Part shown: in pieces, positions 11,722 to 23,479 of the stretch
How positions within the stretch are numbered: position 1 is the first letter of the stretch
Layout: each line of letters begins with the position of its first letter
NCBI GenBank assembly: GCA_036867785.1
Contig: CP145427.1
Location: forward strand, 124,001 to 188,000
Reading direction: 5' to 3'
Length of the DNA: 64,000 bases
DNA from: Plasmodiophora brassicae
Lineage: Eukaryota > Endomyxa: Phytomyxea > Phytomyxea > Plasmodiophorida
The notes under the pieces: generated by a model
What the model was told of the DNA's origin: nothing
Databases searched by the model: none
Seen by the model: only the letters and a program-made list of their open reading frames with translations
Program-made: the position numbers and the translations under genes

Positions 11722-14700
11722 TTATTGGACGGAGCGTTTGGCACCGTCGGCGAAGCGCTGCTCGCCTTCCCGGACGAGTTTGACGATGCGGTCGGCGTGG
11801 TCGGCGACGTCGGCGCCGGAGCACTGCGACGCGAACAGGACGGCGTCGGCGAACCGCGACCTGTCGATGTCGGCCATGTGCCGGGCGTCGCGCCCGAACT
11901 GGTCGACCCCGGCCCGGACTTTGGCGACCTGGTCGGCCTGCGTCACAATCCGGTAATCGTGAAGGACGAAAAAGAAGCCCGTTTGCGAGATCGTCTCATG
12001 ATTGACCCCAGGGACTTGCGCCTTGTATATGGAGAAGACGTCGCTCAGGCACGCTTCCAGTTCGGGGTACTCAGCGGCCCGCGATCTGAATCTTAACGTT
12101 CGCTTGTAATGCCGATGCAGACGGTGCTGAACACGTAGGTCGAGGTGCGCGAACAATGTTTCCTAACCAGTTCCGTTGAGAAATTTCTATGAAAAAGGGT
12201 ATCGTTCGCACTTCCCTACCAGCTGCGATGCAAGCGTCGGATGCCTGTCGATGTTATCTGGCCTGCCGAATGCCAGGATGGCTGCTCGCATCAGGCAGTC
12301 GCGGAAATCCACGATCGATAACGCATCGCCGTCGCGCTTAGATGCCTTGTACAACAACGCGACCTCTTGGGTAGAAATCAACTGCGGGACGACACTGAAG
12401 TCTCGGAAGAACCTCAGCAGGTCGGCATGGGAAATGGTATCGTTGGTCGCTTTGATGTCCTCAAACGTGAGTTGCCCCAGCTCGACGTTGCGTGCTTTTG
12501 AATAGAAAGAGAAGGCGTCGCACAAGACGCCCCTGTACCACTCCATCACAGCTGTCGAACCAGAGTCAAGGCCTTCCTCGAATTTCGTTTCGCGTAGCTT
12601 CCAAATCGGTGTCGCGCTTGCGCGAATAACGGAACGCGGGCGACCTCCACGAGGGCTCGGTTCTGCCAAAGTACTGCTTTCGCCCTGTGCTCGATGGTCT
12701 GTGCTGACGTCCTGGTGATGACCTTTCAGTCTGACGACCACGTTCTCCATGTTCGCCGGAAGGAGCTGAATGTGTCGCATCAATGCTTTGAACATCTCCA
12801 GTTGGGTTGTTGCTGAGTGCGCACAGAGTCGAGATGCGGCCGCAACGCTTAAATTGCTGAGGAACTCCACGAATTGTGGGAAAGACAGAGCAGCCGCGTT
12901 GTCTGTCTTTGATGACTGAGACGCTGCTGGGTGTGACTCTTGCGAACGACGAAACAGTTTGGACACCACAGTTCGCGTTATCAAACTCGGCGTCACTCTA
13001 AAGTCACGACAGAACAGGTTGAGTTCGCCCTGCATGACAAACGTTGATCAGTGTCGGCTCATCGTTGCGATCAGATGCTGAGGTACCAGAGTTAACAGGT
13101 TGTTCGCGTGCCGCGACGCGTCGAACGTCGTTGCCTTTCCGGCAATCGAATTCGCGTAGAACAAGAAGATGTGCTCCAATACGTTGAGAAGGGCATACTC
13201 TTCCGCTAGGTATCCATCGATGGACTCTGAATCGATATCCGCACCGTTGCTGATGTCGTCAGCTTGGGCTGCTTCTGCAAACGTGGTAGACGGAAGGGGG
13301 GACTGCGCCTTTTGATGGAGTCGCGTCACAGCATCCTGTTCAGTCTGCTTTGACACCAGCTTTGGCAATCCGAATCCCTGTCCATCGAAGCAAGTGAGAC
13401 ATTGCCGTTTCGTGCCAGGAACTGCTAATACCAACCGTCATTTTAGAGTGAAGCTCTGGAGGTGTCAACGAGTCCAGCTCCATGTGTGAGAACAGTCGCG
13501 ACACAAGGTCGCGGTCCAGTGGACGCTTTCCCGAACCCGGGGGCTGCATGCGTCGACCTTGCGAGAAGGCAATACGCGCCAGCGCCTCCTTAAATTCAGG
13601 GAAGTTCAATTCGCTAGTGACGTCATCTGCTCGTCCTCCGTGGACCGACGTGTTAAAGACGGTGGCCAGTTCGCGCTGGGTAATCCAGGTGGGGATCAAC
13701 CCGAACTGCTTGGCCATCAACGTGAATTCGGCGCTGTTCATCGTCTTCCTGGAGGGTGCGTCCGCGTCACGAGGTGTGTCTGGCCCCAGCGGCCGTTGGG
13801 CCTTGCTGTAGAACATGAAGGTCTTCCTGAGCTGCTCCTCAAAACGGTCCATATATCGCCATGCTTCGTCGTCTACGTCGCGAAGCTCGTCTCCAGGGTC
13901 AGGTCGGTTCCCACTGCGCTCCCTTTCGTAGTCCTGCTCATCTCTGGCAGTGAGCAGCAGATCCAATATGCCCTCAACGGCCGTCTCGTCGTCGTGGGTT
14001 TCCGGATAAATGGTCCGAGCGATCTGCAAGATGACGAAGTCAAGCAGGGTCATTGACGACGTTTGGTTGGCAGCTTGTGCTCGACACGCGCCAGAGAACG
14101 CCTCATTCAACGCCCTTCTTGACAACCGTTCCGGCAGGATCCTGTACGCCTTGCAAACGTCGATGATGACGGCAATCGTTGGCGACAGAGGATCGGTCAG
14201 TTCGCCACGTCCGTTTCCAATGCAGAATCGGTCAACAAGAGCTTGCAGGAATGGCCGCGATCGCTCGAGCAATATCGTGGCCGATGGGTCTACGGAGAGG
14301 ACCTGAAGTTGTTCAGCGCTCGTCGACCTTGATGTCATGCGTGAACGCGAGAGCGATAGGTGCTGTCGCTGCGCGTCTTGCTGTGATGGATCGCCAGCCA
14401 CCATTAACTCGTTCATCGGCAGGCATGAGCTTCTCCGAGGCGATAACCGTGACGTTGACAACGTGATTTCACGTGGCGAATTCTGGGATTGGTCTGGCGT
14501 CTGCTCTTTGCCGCTCATGCGTTTGATGATCGATCCGCTTCGAGCGCTGTCGCTTCGCGATGTCTCCAACGGTGTTGTCGATGACGTCTGGCGATGGTCT
14601 GCCAACGGTTGTTGCACGTTAAATTGTCCATGGTCGTCATCGCCGGTGATCATTTGCATTCGGCCTTCGTCCTCGAATGGATCCACGTCCTTGGCGGGCA

Positions 14701-16175
14701 CGACGTTGAAGAGTTCCGGGTTTGTGTTCAGGAAGTGAACCATGCATGTGGTCAGCTTGAAATTGATCGATCGTTGTTCTCGTAGTTCCGACGCCAATGA
14801 CGTGGCGATCGCATCCTGTTCGTCGATCGTCGTCTGGACCCCGTCCAACGCATCGTGGACGCCCTTCAACGCCGCCATCGCCGTCTTATGCGGCCCTGTC
14901 GACTTCGTCGATGAAGCCGCGTCCACGATCGTCTTCATGGTATTCAGCGCTGACGTGAACTCCTTCTTCAGCGTTGGAATGCTGCGGATGGTGCTGCTGT
15001 GCGTCGCTGCGACTTCCATGGCGTCCAGCGCGTCGCTGTGCTTCGTCACGTGAACCGTCGACGGCTCCGGCGGTGTTGCGCTCATGACTTTCGCATAGAA
15101 CGTGTCGACATCAAGGCCGTCGACGTCCGACATATCATCGTCTTCGCCAGCTTCGTCCTCCTGCTGAGGCACGGCGTGAATCAGGCTCGACAACGGATGT
15201 CGCGTGTCGGACAACTGTGAGATCATGGTCCTGGCCGCTGACAGTTCGTTCTGCAGGGCGACCACCAGCGCTCGCAGCAGGTCCGGCGAGCATTCTCGCA
15301 GTCGACGTCGTTTCAAGAGCGGATCATGCTCGAAACGTTTCTCGCGAAGCGCCAGCCGTTCGTTGGTAGCACGAAGGCGCTCCATTTCGGCGAGAAGGTC
15401 GTCGAGGGAGTTGTACCCGTCCAGGCACCGCGCCAGCGCCTCATCGGCGGTGGCCTGCGCCAGCCGATGCCGCTGGATCTGCAGCAGCTGGTCCTGCCTC
15501 ATGAACCGCAACGCGATGAACCTCTGGATCATGTTGACCTTCAAGAGCTCCTCGGGTACGTCCAGAGAGCACCCGGGCGCCATTCGCAAGATCTCACGTT
15601 CCAGCTCGTCGACCGCCCGCTGAAGCGTCGGCAGGCTTCCCCAATTGTCAAACTCTGCGTGCGAAGTCAGGTCGCGTTCCTGAACGTGTCGTGTTCTGCT
15701 TACCGATGGCGCGTAGGACTTGTCGTTGTGTTTCGTGCTCGTGCTTGGCGTCGTCGTTGACGCGTTCGACCTCCTCAATGCGCGCCTGCAACTTTTCGCA
15801 GGCTGCCACGATACTCTGCTGCTCGTGGTGGAGGTCCTCGAGGAGCTTCCCGAACCCGTACTGCGCCTCGAGCCACTCGACGTCGTCGGCGATGACGTCG
15901 TCGATTGCCCCGCGAAGTTCACAGAACAACTGGAACTGTTTGGCGGCGCTCGCCTTGTACTGCTCGGCAAGCGGATGCTCCTGCACGGCCGCATCGTTCG
16001 TACTTGTTGCCGGGATCTGCGTCGTCGGTGTCGCCGCGTGCCTGCGTGATCGCCCGCCTGGGATTGTCGGCGCCGTCTTCAGCCGCGTGCGCGATGGCGT
16101 TAATGTCACGACGTCGTGGCCCGATGTGGCATTGACAAACGCTGCCGACCTACCACGACGTTCGGCCAGCGACAT
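11722..16175 (-). CDS. Large coiled-coil protein with repeated EF-hand-like modules (1410 aa)
   Basis: Five exons: 16175-15704, 15654-13436, 13377-13087, 13029-12220, 12162-11722; introns of 49-58 bp all keep phase, 1410 aa. Residues ~60-160 and ~180-300 are rich in heptad-like charged helices (KLLEDLHHEQQSIVAACEKL, EELLKVNMIQRFIALRFMRQ). The middle is Ser/Thr-rich. The C-terminal half carries about five divergent copies of one module: FxFYSKA ... hydrophobic DL-R-F-FRDF ... VPxLIx ... LxFxxFxxxLxxIA. These look like EF-hand pairs without the DxDxDG calcium loop. No TM or signal peptide. Such modules occur in protist cytoskeletal and flagellar proteins, but I cannot name this one. Its promoter and first ~41 codons are duplicated at 18031-18430. 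Confidence 0.7.
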
Positions 16176-16464
16176 AATAGCCGTCTCCCAAAGGAGGTAC
16201 CCGGGCACGATCGCCGTTTAAACGAATGCAGGTACAATGTACCACCGCGGGCGGAGTCGTCCTTCCTCTGATCTAAGTCTGCGATGAGCGCCAAGTCGCG
16301 CTGTAAAGGGGGGCCTTGTCTATTTGCGGGTCCCCTACGCGTGCGGGATGGGCGGATGGCCATTGCGAGTATTATCCGCGTTTGTTGACGATGTTGCAGA
16401 GCGGTGCGTTGGTGGCCATCGTCGGCTCCGTGGCCGTGCTCGTTGGTCCAGCGCGTGCTTGGTA
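16044..16464. repeat. Direct repeat, copy 1 (promoter and start of the coiled-coil gene)
   Basis: About 420 bp that recur with scattered substitutions and small deletions at 18031-18430. This copy holds the first ~41 codons of the 1410-aa coiled-coil gene (minus strand) and its upstream DNA, running up to the divergent pseudokinase gene. Shared stretches include the start-codon area (gacataatagccgtctccca) and ggggccttgtctatttgcgg. Confidence 0.85.
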
Positions 16465-16547
16465 CTTGGCGCCGTTATATCGACTCTAAACATGGGTGAT
16501 AGGTGCAGACTGCTGCGGCGACGTGGCCGAGCGTGCCCCCGCCCATG

Positions 16548-17819
16548 CCGTGCAGGTTGGCAGACTTCGCGAAACACGCGCACCTCGACGAGTACGACGG
16601 TCGATCCATCACCTACCTGGTTAGGCACAAGACAACGAACGTCCCATACGCGATGAAGAAGGTCACTCCCTCGCCGAACGCCGTGTGTTGATTCCGAGAA
16701 CCATGTCGCAGGTTGCCAAAGTAGACGAGGCCGCTGATGCGGCGTTCACGTTCGCGGAACGTGACGCTCTGCTGTATGCCCTGCGGGACACGCCCGGCGT
16801 CGTCAGGGCATACTGCACGATGCAGGACGCCGACTACGCGTACTTCCTCAGGGAATACCTCCCTGGTGGCAATCTGTTCGACCTCGTATACGTAAGCGAC
16901 ACAGACACCATCGGTCGACAGGTCGGAATTGACGTCGACTGGGCGCCAGTTGATGCACCGGCCGTACCCGCAGACCTCCGAGGACACGTTGAAGTTCTAC
17001 GCGGCGTCAGCGGTGTTAGCGCTGGAGAATGTGCACCAGACGGGGATGCTTTACGGCCACTTGCGGCTGGAAGGCGTCGAGCTGGATGCCAACGGGCACT
17101 TACGACTCGTCGACTACATGCTCTGCCGCTTGTGTCCACCCGGGCACAAGTTCCACAACTTCCAGGGCACCGCGGAATACGTCGCGCCAGAGGTCGCCGC
17201 TTCACGTCCACGCTTTGTGATTCCCACTGACAATCGATTTTGTCGTCAGCTTGCAGAGACCCGGAGCACGCTTAGCTGGCTGAGACGCTTCGATGGGTAT
17301 GACCAGGCCAGCGACCTGTGGTCCCTGGGCATATTCGTCTGCGACCTGTTCGCGCGCACGACACCGTTCCGCGTCGACGACGGCATGCCCTATGCAGACG
17401 AGGAGCGACGCCACGATGCCACTCTGTACAATTTGCTCAGGAGACCGGCAAGCGCGCTCCCGAGCTGGCTGTCATCGAAACTGCCGCCTGGAGCGAAGGA
17501 CTTCGTACTAGGCCTGCTGAAGCACAACCCCCAGGAGCGAATGGGCACGTTTATGGGGCGTCCATGTTTCCACAGCGCCTTGTTGCTAACTGTTTCTGCG
17601 CCTGCATGTTCAGGTTTTGTGCAGATCAAGTCGCATTCCTGGTTCCAAGGGTTCGACTGGGACGCTCTGGCCACAGGCCACATGGACGGGCCGTGGACGC
17701 CGTCCCTCACCAGTGCCTTCGACACGTCGTACTTCGCCCGCAAGCCATCTCTGCACGCTCCCATTGGCGATGTCCCTCGCCCGCCATCCACAGATGACCG
17801 CCTCTGGCTGGGACTCTGA
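16548..17819 (+). CDS. AGC-type protein kinase homolog lacking catalytic residues (pseudokinase)
   Basis: Five exons: 16548-16661, 16712-16891, 16950-17205, 17257-17559, 17614-17819; introns 50-58 bp, 352 aa. Layout follows PKA/AGC kinases: VPYAMKK (ATP-site lysine kept), REYLPGGNLFDLVY (hinge), GTAEYVAPEV (activation segment end), SDLWSLGIFVCDLFARTTPF, and a C-terminal SHSWFQGFDWDAL. The catalytic loop expected as YRDLKPEN reads YGHLRLEG, so the catalytic Asp and metal-binding Asn are gone. The DFG is VDYM (Asp kept, F-G lost). A scaffold or allosteric role is more likely than phosphotransfer. Two introns (51 and 54 bp) are multiples of three, so retention would not break the frame. Confidence 0.75.
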
Positions 17820-18030
17820 TCTCCACTCGTCCAGTGGCTATGCGCCGTCCCCTGTTCGCCTCTGAACAGTACAGATCCGATTCGATTTCAGCATTCGTCG
17901 TCGATCGATCAAACCCACGCTAGCCTCGTCGCGATCTGGATCACGTGCAGCATGACGACAGTGCAGATATTGCGACGGCAGCGACGTCCGACAACAAGAC
18001 GCGCTGGCTGCGACATTCGTCCAGACTGTA

Positions 18031-18430
18031 GCGTGATCGCCCGCCTGGGATTGTCGGCGCCGTCTTCAGCCGCGTTCGCGATGGCGTTAACGTCACGACT
18101 TCGTGGCCCGATGTGGCATTGGCAAACGCTGCCGACCTACCACGACGTTCGGCCAGCGACATAATAGCCGTCTCCCAAAGGAGGTACCCGGGCACAATCG
18201 CCGTTTAAACGAATACAGGTAAGTGTACTACCGCGGAGTCGTCCTTCCTATGTTCTAAGTCTGGCAACAAGTCGCTCTGTAAAGGGGCCTTGTCTATTTG
18301 CGGGTCCCCTATACGCTTGCGTGGTGGCCATTGCGAGTATTATCCGCGTTTGTTGACGAAGCGGCGCGTTGGTGGCCATCGTCGTCGCCTGCTCCGTGGC
18401 CGTGCTCGTTAGTCCAGGGCGTGCTTGGTA
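18031..18430. repeat. Direct repeat, copy 2, with truncated gene start
   Basis: Second copy of the 16044-16464 segment in the same orientation. It keeps the initiator Met and about 41 codons of the coiled-coil gene (minus strand, MSLAERRGRSAAFANATSG...), then runs into unrelated sequence and a stop near 17941. It is therefore a gene-start fragment, not a full gene. It sits between the pseudokinase and the RelE/ParE-like gene and could act as a minus-strand promoter. Confidence 0.85.
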
Positions 18431-18721
18431 GTTTAGCTTATAGTTTTGTTTATTGCGTTACTAAACGTGCTTGCCCAGGTTCGCCATCCCGCATGTCTAC
18501 AAACTGACGATTGGGTGTCGCGTGGACGTCGCGCTTGCGCGGTGACCCGTCCGGAGTGTTGTGCAACCGGGAGATCCAAATTTATCACCTCCGCTGAAGG
18601 TTCGCTCTGACTGCGTTCGGAAGGTTCTGTGCGGCAGCCGGCCGACCGATGCCTCCGAGTTGCGCGGTGACGGAAATAGAGATTGGGTCTGTGTTGGCGG
18701 CCGACCATCGGCGCATACGCA

Positions 18722-21610
18722 ATGAGGTTGTCGTTGGTCGCAGTCGTTGCTTGCGCATGCGTGCTCGCCCAGGTCGCTTGCTCGGCGACGTTCTCGGCAT
18801 CGTCGTTCGGCCTAACGGCGGTCCATCCCACCGAGGCCCAGGGCAAACTGCAGGCAGCACAAACGGCGTTACGGAACGCCAGAGCCACGAAGGTGACTGC
18901 TGCGACGATATCGTACCTTGTTAATTTGTGCACACTGGAAGGCCGCACGCGGGGATGGGCCAAGCCTCCCTTGACCTGCGTTGCGGGTGGGACCGTTCCA
19001 GTCGATGTCGCCTGTCGCCAGCAGTTCGATGCGATTTTGGGATCTCCCGAATCGAAAGGGACGACGTTGTTCTGCGGCGAAGCTTGGGACCTGCTTGAAC
19101 CTTTCTTCCTCGACGCTATCGGTCAACGCAAACTGACGTCATCTGAAGTCGCCGTCGTTGACACGTATGACAAGTGGTGCTCTGTGCGTCGCCCGGACCA
19201 GATCTTCGTCAGCATTATCTCCAAGCTTGTTCAATTCTACGACAATAATCCCATGATGACGGTGCCCCGTGTCGAAGACCTCGACCCAACAGTTCAGCTT
19301 GCGACGCGTCAGGCTCATGAATTCCTGGCAGCCTTCCCGAATGAGCCTAATGCGGGTCTTGCCTGCGCCATGGTCGATGCTTTCATACGAAGCAAAGTGC
19401 CGGACGCCATCAAACATTTACGGTTCCTTCATAACGGCAAACAGAAACTGTTGGGACCGAAAATCACCTTCATTCTATGTCGCAAGGTGCTCAAACCCAT
19501 CATCCTTCAGTGGCACCACGGTCAGCATGACGAGGATTCATCGCACGCATTACAGCTACGAGACGTCGAACCTGTTTTCCGCTTGTTTTCCGCGACATGT
19601 GCCAGGGATGCCCCAACTGACTTCGCCATCGCCGCGTCTCGTCGCGAGTACGGACGCGCTTTGAAGATGTTAAAGGCAATACCCGACGAGCAGCGGTTCG
19701 CGCTCCAACAGTACGAAAGACATCGTGTCGAACTTCACTACCGTCAGGCATTCTCATTGTTTCTCTGGCACCCGTCAGAGACGCAAAGAAACCACAGCCA
19801 ATTCATCAAGACAGCGCTTCTCGCGATCAAATTACACGCCACTGACGCCCCTGCGGCACTTCGTTTCGTCACGGCTACAATTGTGCTGGATCCCAACGTG
19901 CTGAATTGCCACGACGTCACTGAAGGTATCAGGACAACATTCTCTGACGAAGATCGTCGGTTGATTCGAGACAAGGTTCTACAACTGCGTACGGCGTTGC
20001 TCGAGGCGGACCCGGACACGAATACCATCGGTTCATGGTCTCCGTTCCATGATACTGCCATCCCTTCAGGCTACGTTCGTGCATTCGGTCCCGAATGCAG
20101 TGACATCGACCACAGGTCGCTTATACTCCTGCGATTCCAGATCGATCTCCATCCACTCTACGCGCTGAAGGTCATCGAACAGCGTTTGGATCCTGCTGGA
20201 CTCGGAAGCGCCAGGCTGATACCATTCGACTGGTTCGACGATGGTCTCGCGATGACATTGTCCCTGACACTGCGCTCTGACCTTCATGACCTCTGCGAGA
20301 TTGCTCCAGACTGGATGGCGCGCATGATCCAATGGATTATCAAAATTGCTGACGAGCTGCACCTTGGGGACAATTGGTGGCTCGAACTTCCCGACGTTCA
20401 TCTCCAGCGCAAACTCTCGCTGAGTGGCGCCAGCAAGGTTCGGGGGATCTTGTCTGCCATGAACACGGTTTGCAAAGAGCACGGTGACGACTACCGTTGC
20501 GGGTACCTGCTGCTGGTCGCGCTGAAGCTCGCGGGGCGCTCCATGTCGAAGGCGGGTACGGTACGAGATGCCATCCCAGCGACACAAGTTGCTATGCGAC
20601 GCATGGTGGAATTCCTGACCCTGGACCTCAACGATCCGACGGACCTTAACCTTCTGCGAGGATTTGCGCCGATGTTCTCCTACGAGTACGACTACTATCG
20701 CTTGCGCGCGATGGCTGATGAAGGCAATGTTACCGCGCGCCTTGTCGTGGAAAGCTGGAACGTGGCATGGCGTCTGGATTCATTTCCACCCGCACTGCGA
20801 TTGTTTGTCGATGTTTTCAAACGCGTGCTTGACACGCCGTCTGCCAGGTTCCTTGATTTTACATCGTTCACGTTCAACATGCTTAGTGTCCTGCGGAGCT
20901 TCGTTGCCGTTCGCCAACGCCGACCGGAACTCTGGGCGTCGACTCGAGCCATGGCGGGCATCTGGGAAGACCTTATCCGACATCCAGCGTTTAAAGGGTC
21001 GAGTCTGCAACAAGCGGTTTGCTCTTTACGGGATACGTTCCCAGATATGGCACCCGTGCCGCCATCTCCCGAGCAGGCCAGCAGTTCTCTCCAGATCCGC
21101 CCAGCTGTGCCTGTCAAGACCTGCCGTGCCGAGGAACATCAGTGGTGCTCCCAACCTGTTGACGTCACCAGTTCTGCTGTCAAACAGGCAACGCGTCGCA
21201 GGAGGTTGGACCATGTTGGATCAGCCACCGAGGAGTCAAAGGTGCCGCCGCTGATCAAGTCTGCGAAATCGCTTCTGGACCTTCGGGTATTCGTGAGGAA
21301 GAGAGGAGACGAAAATGGCGCCTTGTCAGAGTTCGCACGTTCGAACCCAGGCCTTCGTTCTCTGGAGGGATTGTTGTCCATGGACGTCACAATGCTGCAA
21401 GGTACGAGGTCGAGAGCCAAGATGTATCGCATTCGTGTTGGCGATATTCGTGTCCTGTACTGCTTCAATCGGGAAGAGCGCGGCGAGCTCCGGCTGCTGG
21501 ACATTTCAGATCGAGATGAGCGGACGTATGCCTCCTGGCGCGTCCGAAACATGGAGACGTACGCAGACGGTGACAGCGACCAGTTCGAGCTTGTGGAGTA
21601 TACAGACTGA
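18722..21610 (+). CDS. Secreted 962-aa protein with RelE/ParE-like C-terminal domain
   Basis: A single uninterrupted frame. Met18722 starts a clear signal peptide (MRLSLVAVVACACVLAQVAC). Residues ~40-800 are mostly alpha-helical with scattered Cys and no family I know. After a low-complexity linker (~780-850), residues ~860-945 read as a RelE/ParE toxin fold: helix with LSEFARSNPGLRSLEG, then MYRIRVGDIRVLYCF and LRLLDISDRDERTY, the usual 'YRiRvGdyRvlY...hRrevY' pattern. RelE/ParE proteins are ribosome-dependent mRNases or gyrase poisons in prokaryotes; a secreted eukaryotic protein ending in this fold is unusual. Whether it is active is unknown. No intron, unlike most neighbours. Confidence 0.7.
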   Translation: MRLSLVAVVACACVLAQVACSATFSASSFGLTAVHPTEAQGKLQAAQTALRNARATKVTAATISYLVNLCTLEGRTRGWAKPPLTCVAGGTVPVDVACRQQFDAILGSPESKGTTLFCGEAWDLLEPFFLDAIGQRKLTSSEVAVVDTYDKWCSVRRPDQIFVSIISKLVQFYDNNPMMTVPRVEDLDPTVQLATRQAHEFLAAFPNEPNAGLACAMVDAFIRSKVPDAIKHLRFLHNGKQKLLGPKITFILCRKVLKPIILQWHHGQHDEDSSHALQLRDVEPVFRLFSATCARDAPTDFAIAASRREYGRALKMLKAIPDEQRFALQQYERHRVELHYRQAFSLFLWHPSETQRNHSQFIKTALLAIKLHATDAPAALRFVTATIVLDPNVLNCHDVTEGIRTTFSDEDRRLIRDKVLQLRTALLEADPDTNTIGSWSPFHDTAIPSGYVRAFGPECSDIDHRSLILLRFQIDLHPLYALKVIEQRLDPAGLGSARLIPFDWFDDGLAMTLSLTLRSDLHDLCEIAPDWMARMIQWIIKIADELHLGDNWWLELPDVHLQRKLSLSGASKVRGILSAMNTVCKEHGDDYRCGYLLLVALKLAGRSMSKAGTVRDAIPATQVAMRRMVEFLTLDLNDPTDLNLLRGFAPMFSYEYDYYRLRAMADEGNVTARLVVESWNVAWRLDSFPPALRLFVDVFKRVLDTPSARFLDFTSFTFNMLSVLRSFVAVRQRRPELWASTRAMAGIWEDLIRHPAFKGSSLQQAVCSLRDTFPDMAPVPPSPEQASSSLQIRPAVPVKTCRAEEHQWCSQPVDVTSSAVKQATRRRRLDHVGSATEESKVPPLIKSAKSLLDLRVFVRKRGDENGALSEFARSNPGLRSLEGLLSMDVTMLQGTRSRAKMYRIRVGDIRVLYCFNREERGELRLLDISDRDERTYASWRVRNMETYADGDSDQFELVEYTD

Positions 21611-23479
21611 AACAGCATCGCAATGCCATTCATTCTATACACCATGCGTTTCGCGAGCGGACTGCCCAGAATGTTTAAGCGATTCTCTATTCGTTCACTC
21701 GTGCGAATAGGCGGTGGCCGGCCGCGCGAGCTGGTGATGGTACGCAATGCGCCACACAGTCGGCGAACAGCCGCGGTGCGGTGCTCGGTTCGCGTTGCGG
21801 GCGACGCCCTGCAACGCCGGCCATGAGGCGAGTTGCAATTGGGATCGTGCTGCTTCAGGTCAGGGGCGCCGTCACAGGGGGTGGTGACCGGTGGGTACCT
21901 GACCGTAGGTCACTGGGGCAGCGCCCCTCCGCGTCTGGACGAACGCCATGCGCCTCCGGTTAAGGTGCGTGTCTTCGTCTGATGCACAAGCGGCCAAGTC
22001 GTCAATCACGCAGCTGGGCAGGACACGCCTGTCGTCGCCGGCAGCAGCATATCAGCTACTGCTGGGCAGACGTCTTCATGCCTAGACGGATCAGGGCCAG
22101 CGTCGCGCGCCGGCGTACTCCTCCGCACAGGCGGCATTCAGACCGCCTGCGGGTCTCTGTAAACGGCTGTACGCGCCCCTGCCCTGCACCATGCATCGAT
22201 GATGAAGGTCCGAGCAACCAATGGCATCGCCAAAGCGACCGTCAGCATGTTGAGCGGGGCCAGCTTGCTCTGCACGGCGTCCAGCAGGGCAGCGGCGACA
22301 AGCATGATGGGATTGCTGCGACGCGTTCCGTTCCGGATACGTCGAGACCACGGGAGCACGATCCGGCGAACCTTGCTGAAACATAGTCGTCCTCTATGGG
22401 TCGCACCATTGGCCCTGATATTCGCGTAGAATTCGACAACAGGAAGCGCTGGCTGCGACGTCCAGGCTGTATTCGGTTCGAACGTCAACACGGTATCGGG
22501 TTATGGCGCGTGTACGACCGGAAGCTGTCCAGCATGACCGTCAGGTCGACGTCCGCCTGTCGACCCAACGGCGCCCAGGACTCGCTCCTGACAGCCAGCG
22601 CGATGGCCTGCAGCAGTGCCTCGTCCGACGTGGGACGTCCCGATCGCGCGACGCCCGGCTTCCCCGCGCAGAAGTCATCGGTTGCTGACCGCTACCGTGA
22701 TCGCTGGCCGCCTCATCGTGCGACGACGTCGACAGGTGGAATCGAACACGCTTCTGAGCACCCGCGGACGGCACCCGACAGGAACGGGCGTTTGATGGCG
22801 TCGTCTTGCTCGGGCTCTCGACGTCGACGCATCCGAGTGCAGACGGAGGCGCATATCGAGACGACGGCGCCGCCTTTGCGTGCTAGGGATCCAGCCGGTT
22901 AGCAGACGAACGGCGGCAACGTTCGCTCAGCGAACCGCATCGGCAGGTGCACGCATAACAGGCGTGGGACACCGCAGCGGTACCATCTCAATCCACGACG
23001 CGTTGCCCTCGTGACGCGGACGACGACGACGACGACGACGTCGGATTTGTACTACCCGGGCAGAGCGAATGCCAGTCAGTAGCCGAGTCAACGCCAAGGG
23101 AACGACGATGCCGGACCTACCCCGATCGGCGACCCACCGGACCAGGCGTCGTGCTAGCGCTCGCATCGTCCACCCGTGTCGGTGTTGCCCTCGTCGCGAT
23201 AACGCCTAGACACTGTGTGGCCGTTTACAGTCACATCGGGCGACACAACCACTACTATGTCGTCGCGATTCTGAACCCTGGTGGTCGAACTGATACGACC
23301 GTGTCCGGAAGGCGTCGAGTCCACAGGAGGGCGCTGGACAGTCGACGCAGACCAGGTCGTATACCTCCCACCAGTTGTAGTAGTAGTACGTAGTAACCTG
23401 GCACTGACCGTTAAATCGATATCTGCAGGTCCTGAAAGGGCAAACTTTATTGAATCAGGTGCGGGCACGAATCGACTAC
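21611..23479. other. 1.9-kb gene-poor stretch
   Basis: No gene I can support. A minus-strand frame near 22138-22491 has a hydrophobic run (NPIMLVAAALLDAV) but no clear start or partner exon. A fragment at about 22600-22665 recurs at about 24145-24205 (shared core cgtgggacgtcccgatcgcg). A CGACGA-rich tract lies at 23018-23040. Confidence 0.4.

Noticed and set aside
22138-22491. Hydrophobic minus-strand frame that could be a membrane protein
   Set aside because: No plausible start, no conserved partner and no splice join; hydrophobic runs arise easily in this composition.
23018-23040. Poly-(CGA) tract as a regulatory element
   Set aside because: Short simple repeats of this kind are common in the window, including inside coding regions, and carry no specific evidence.
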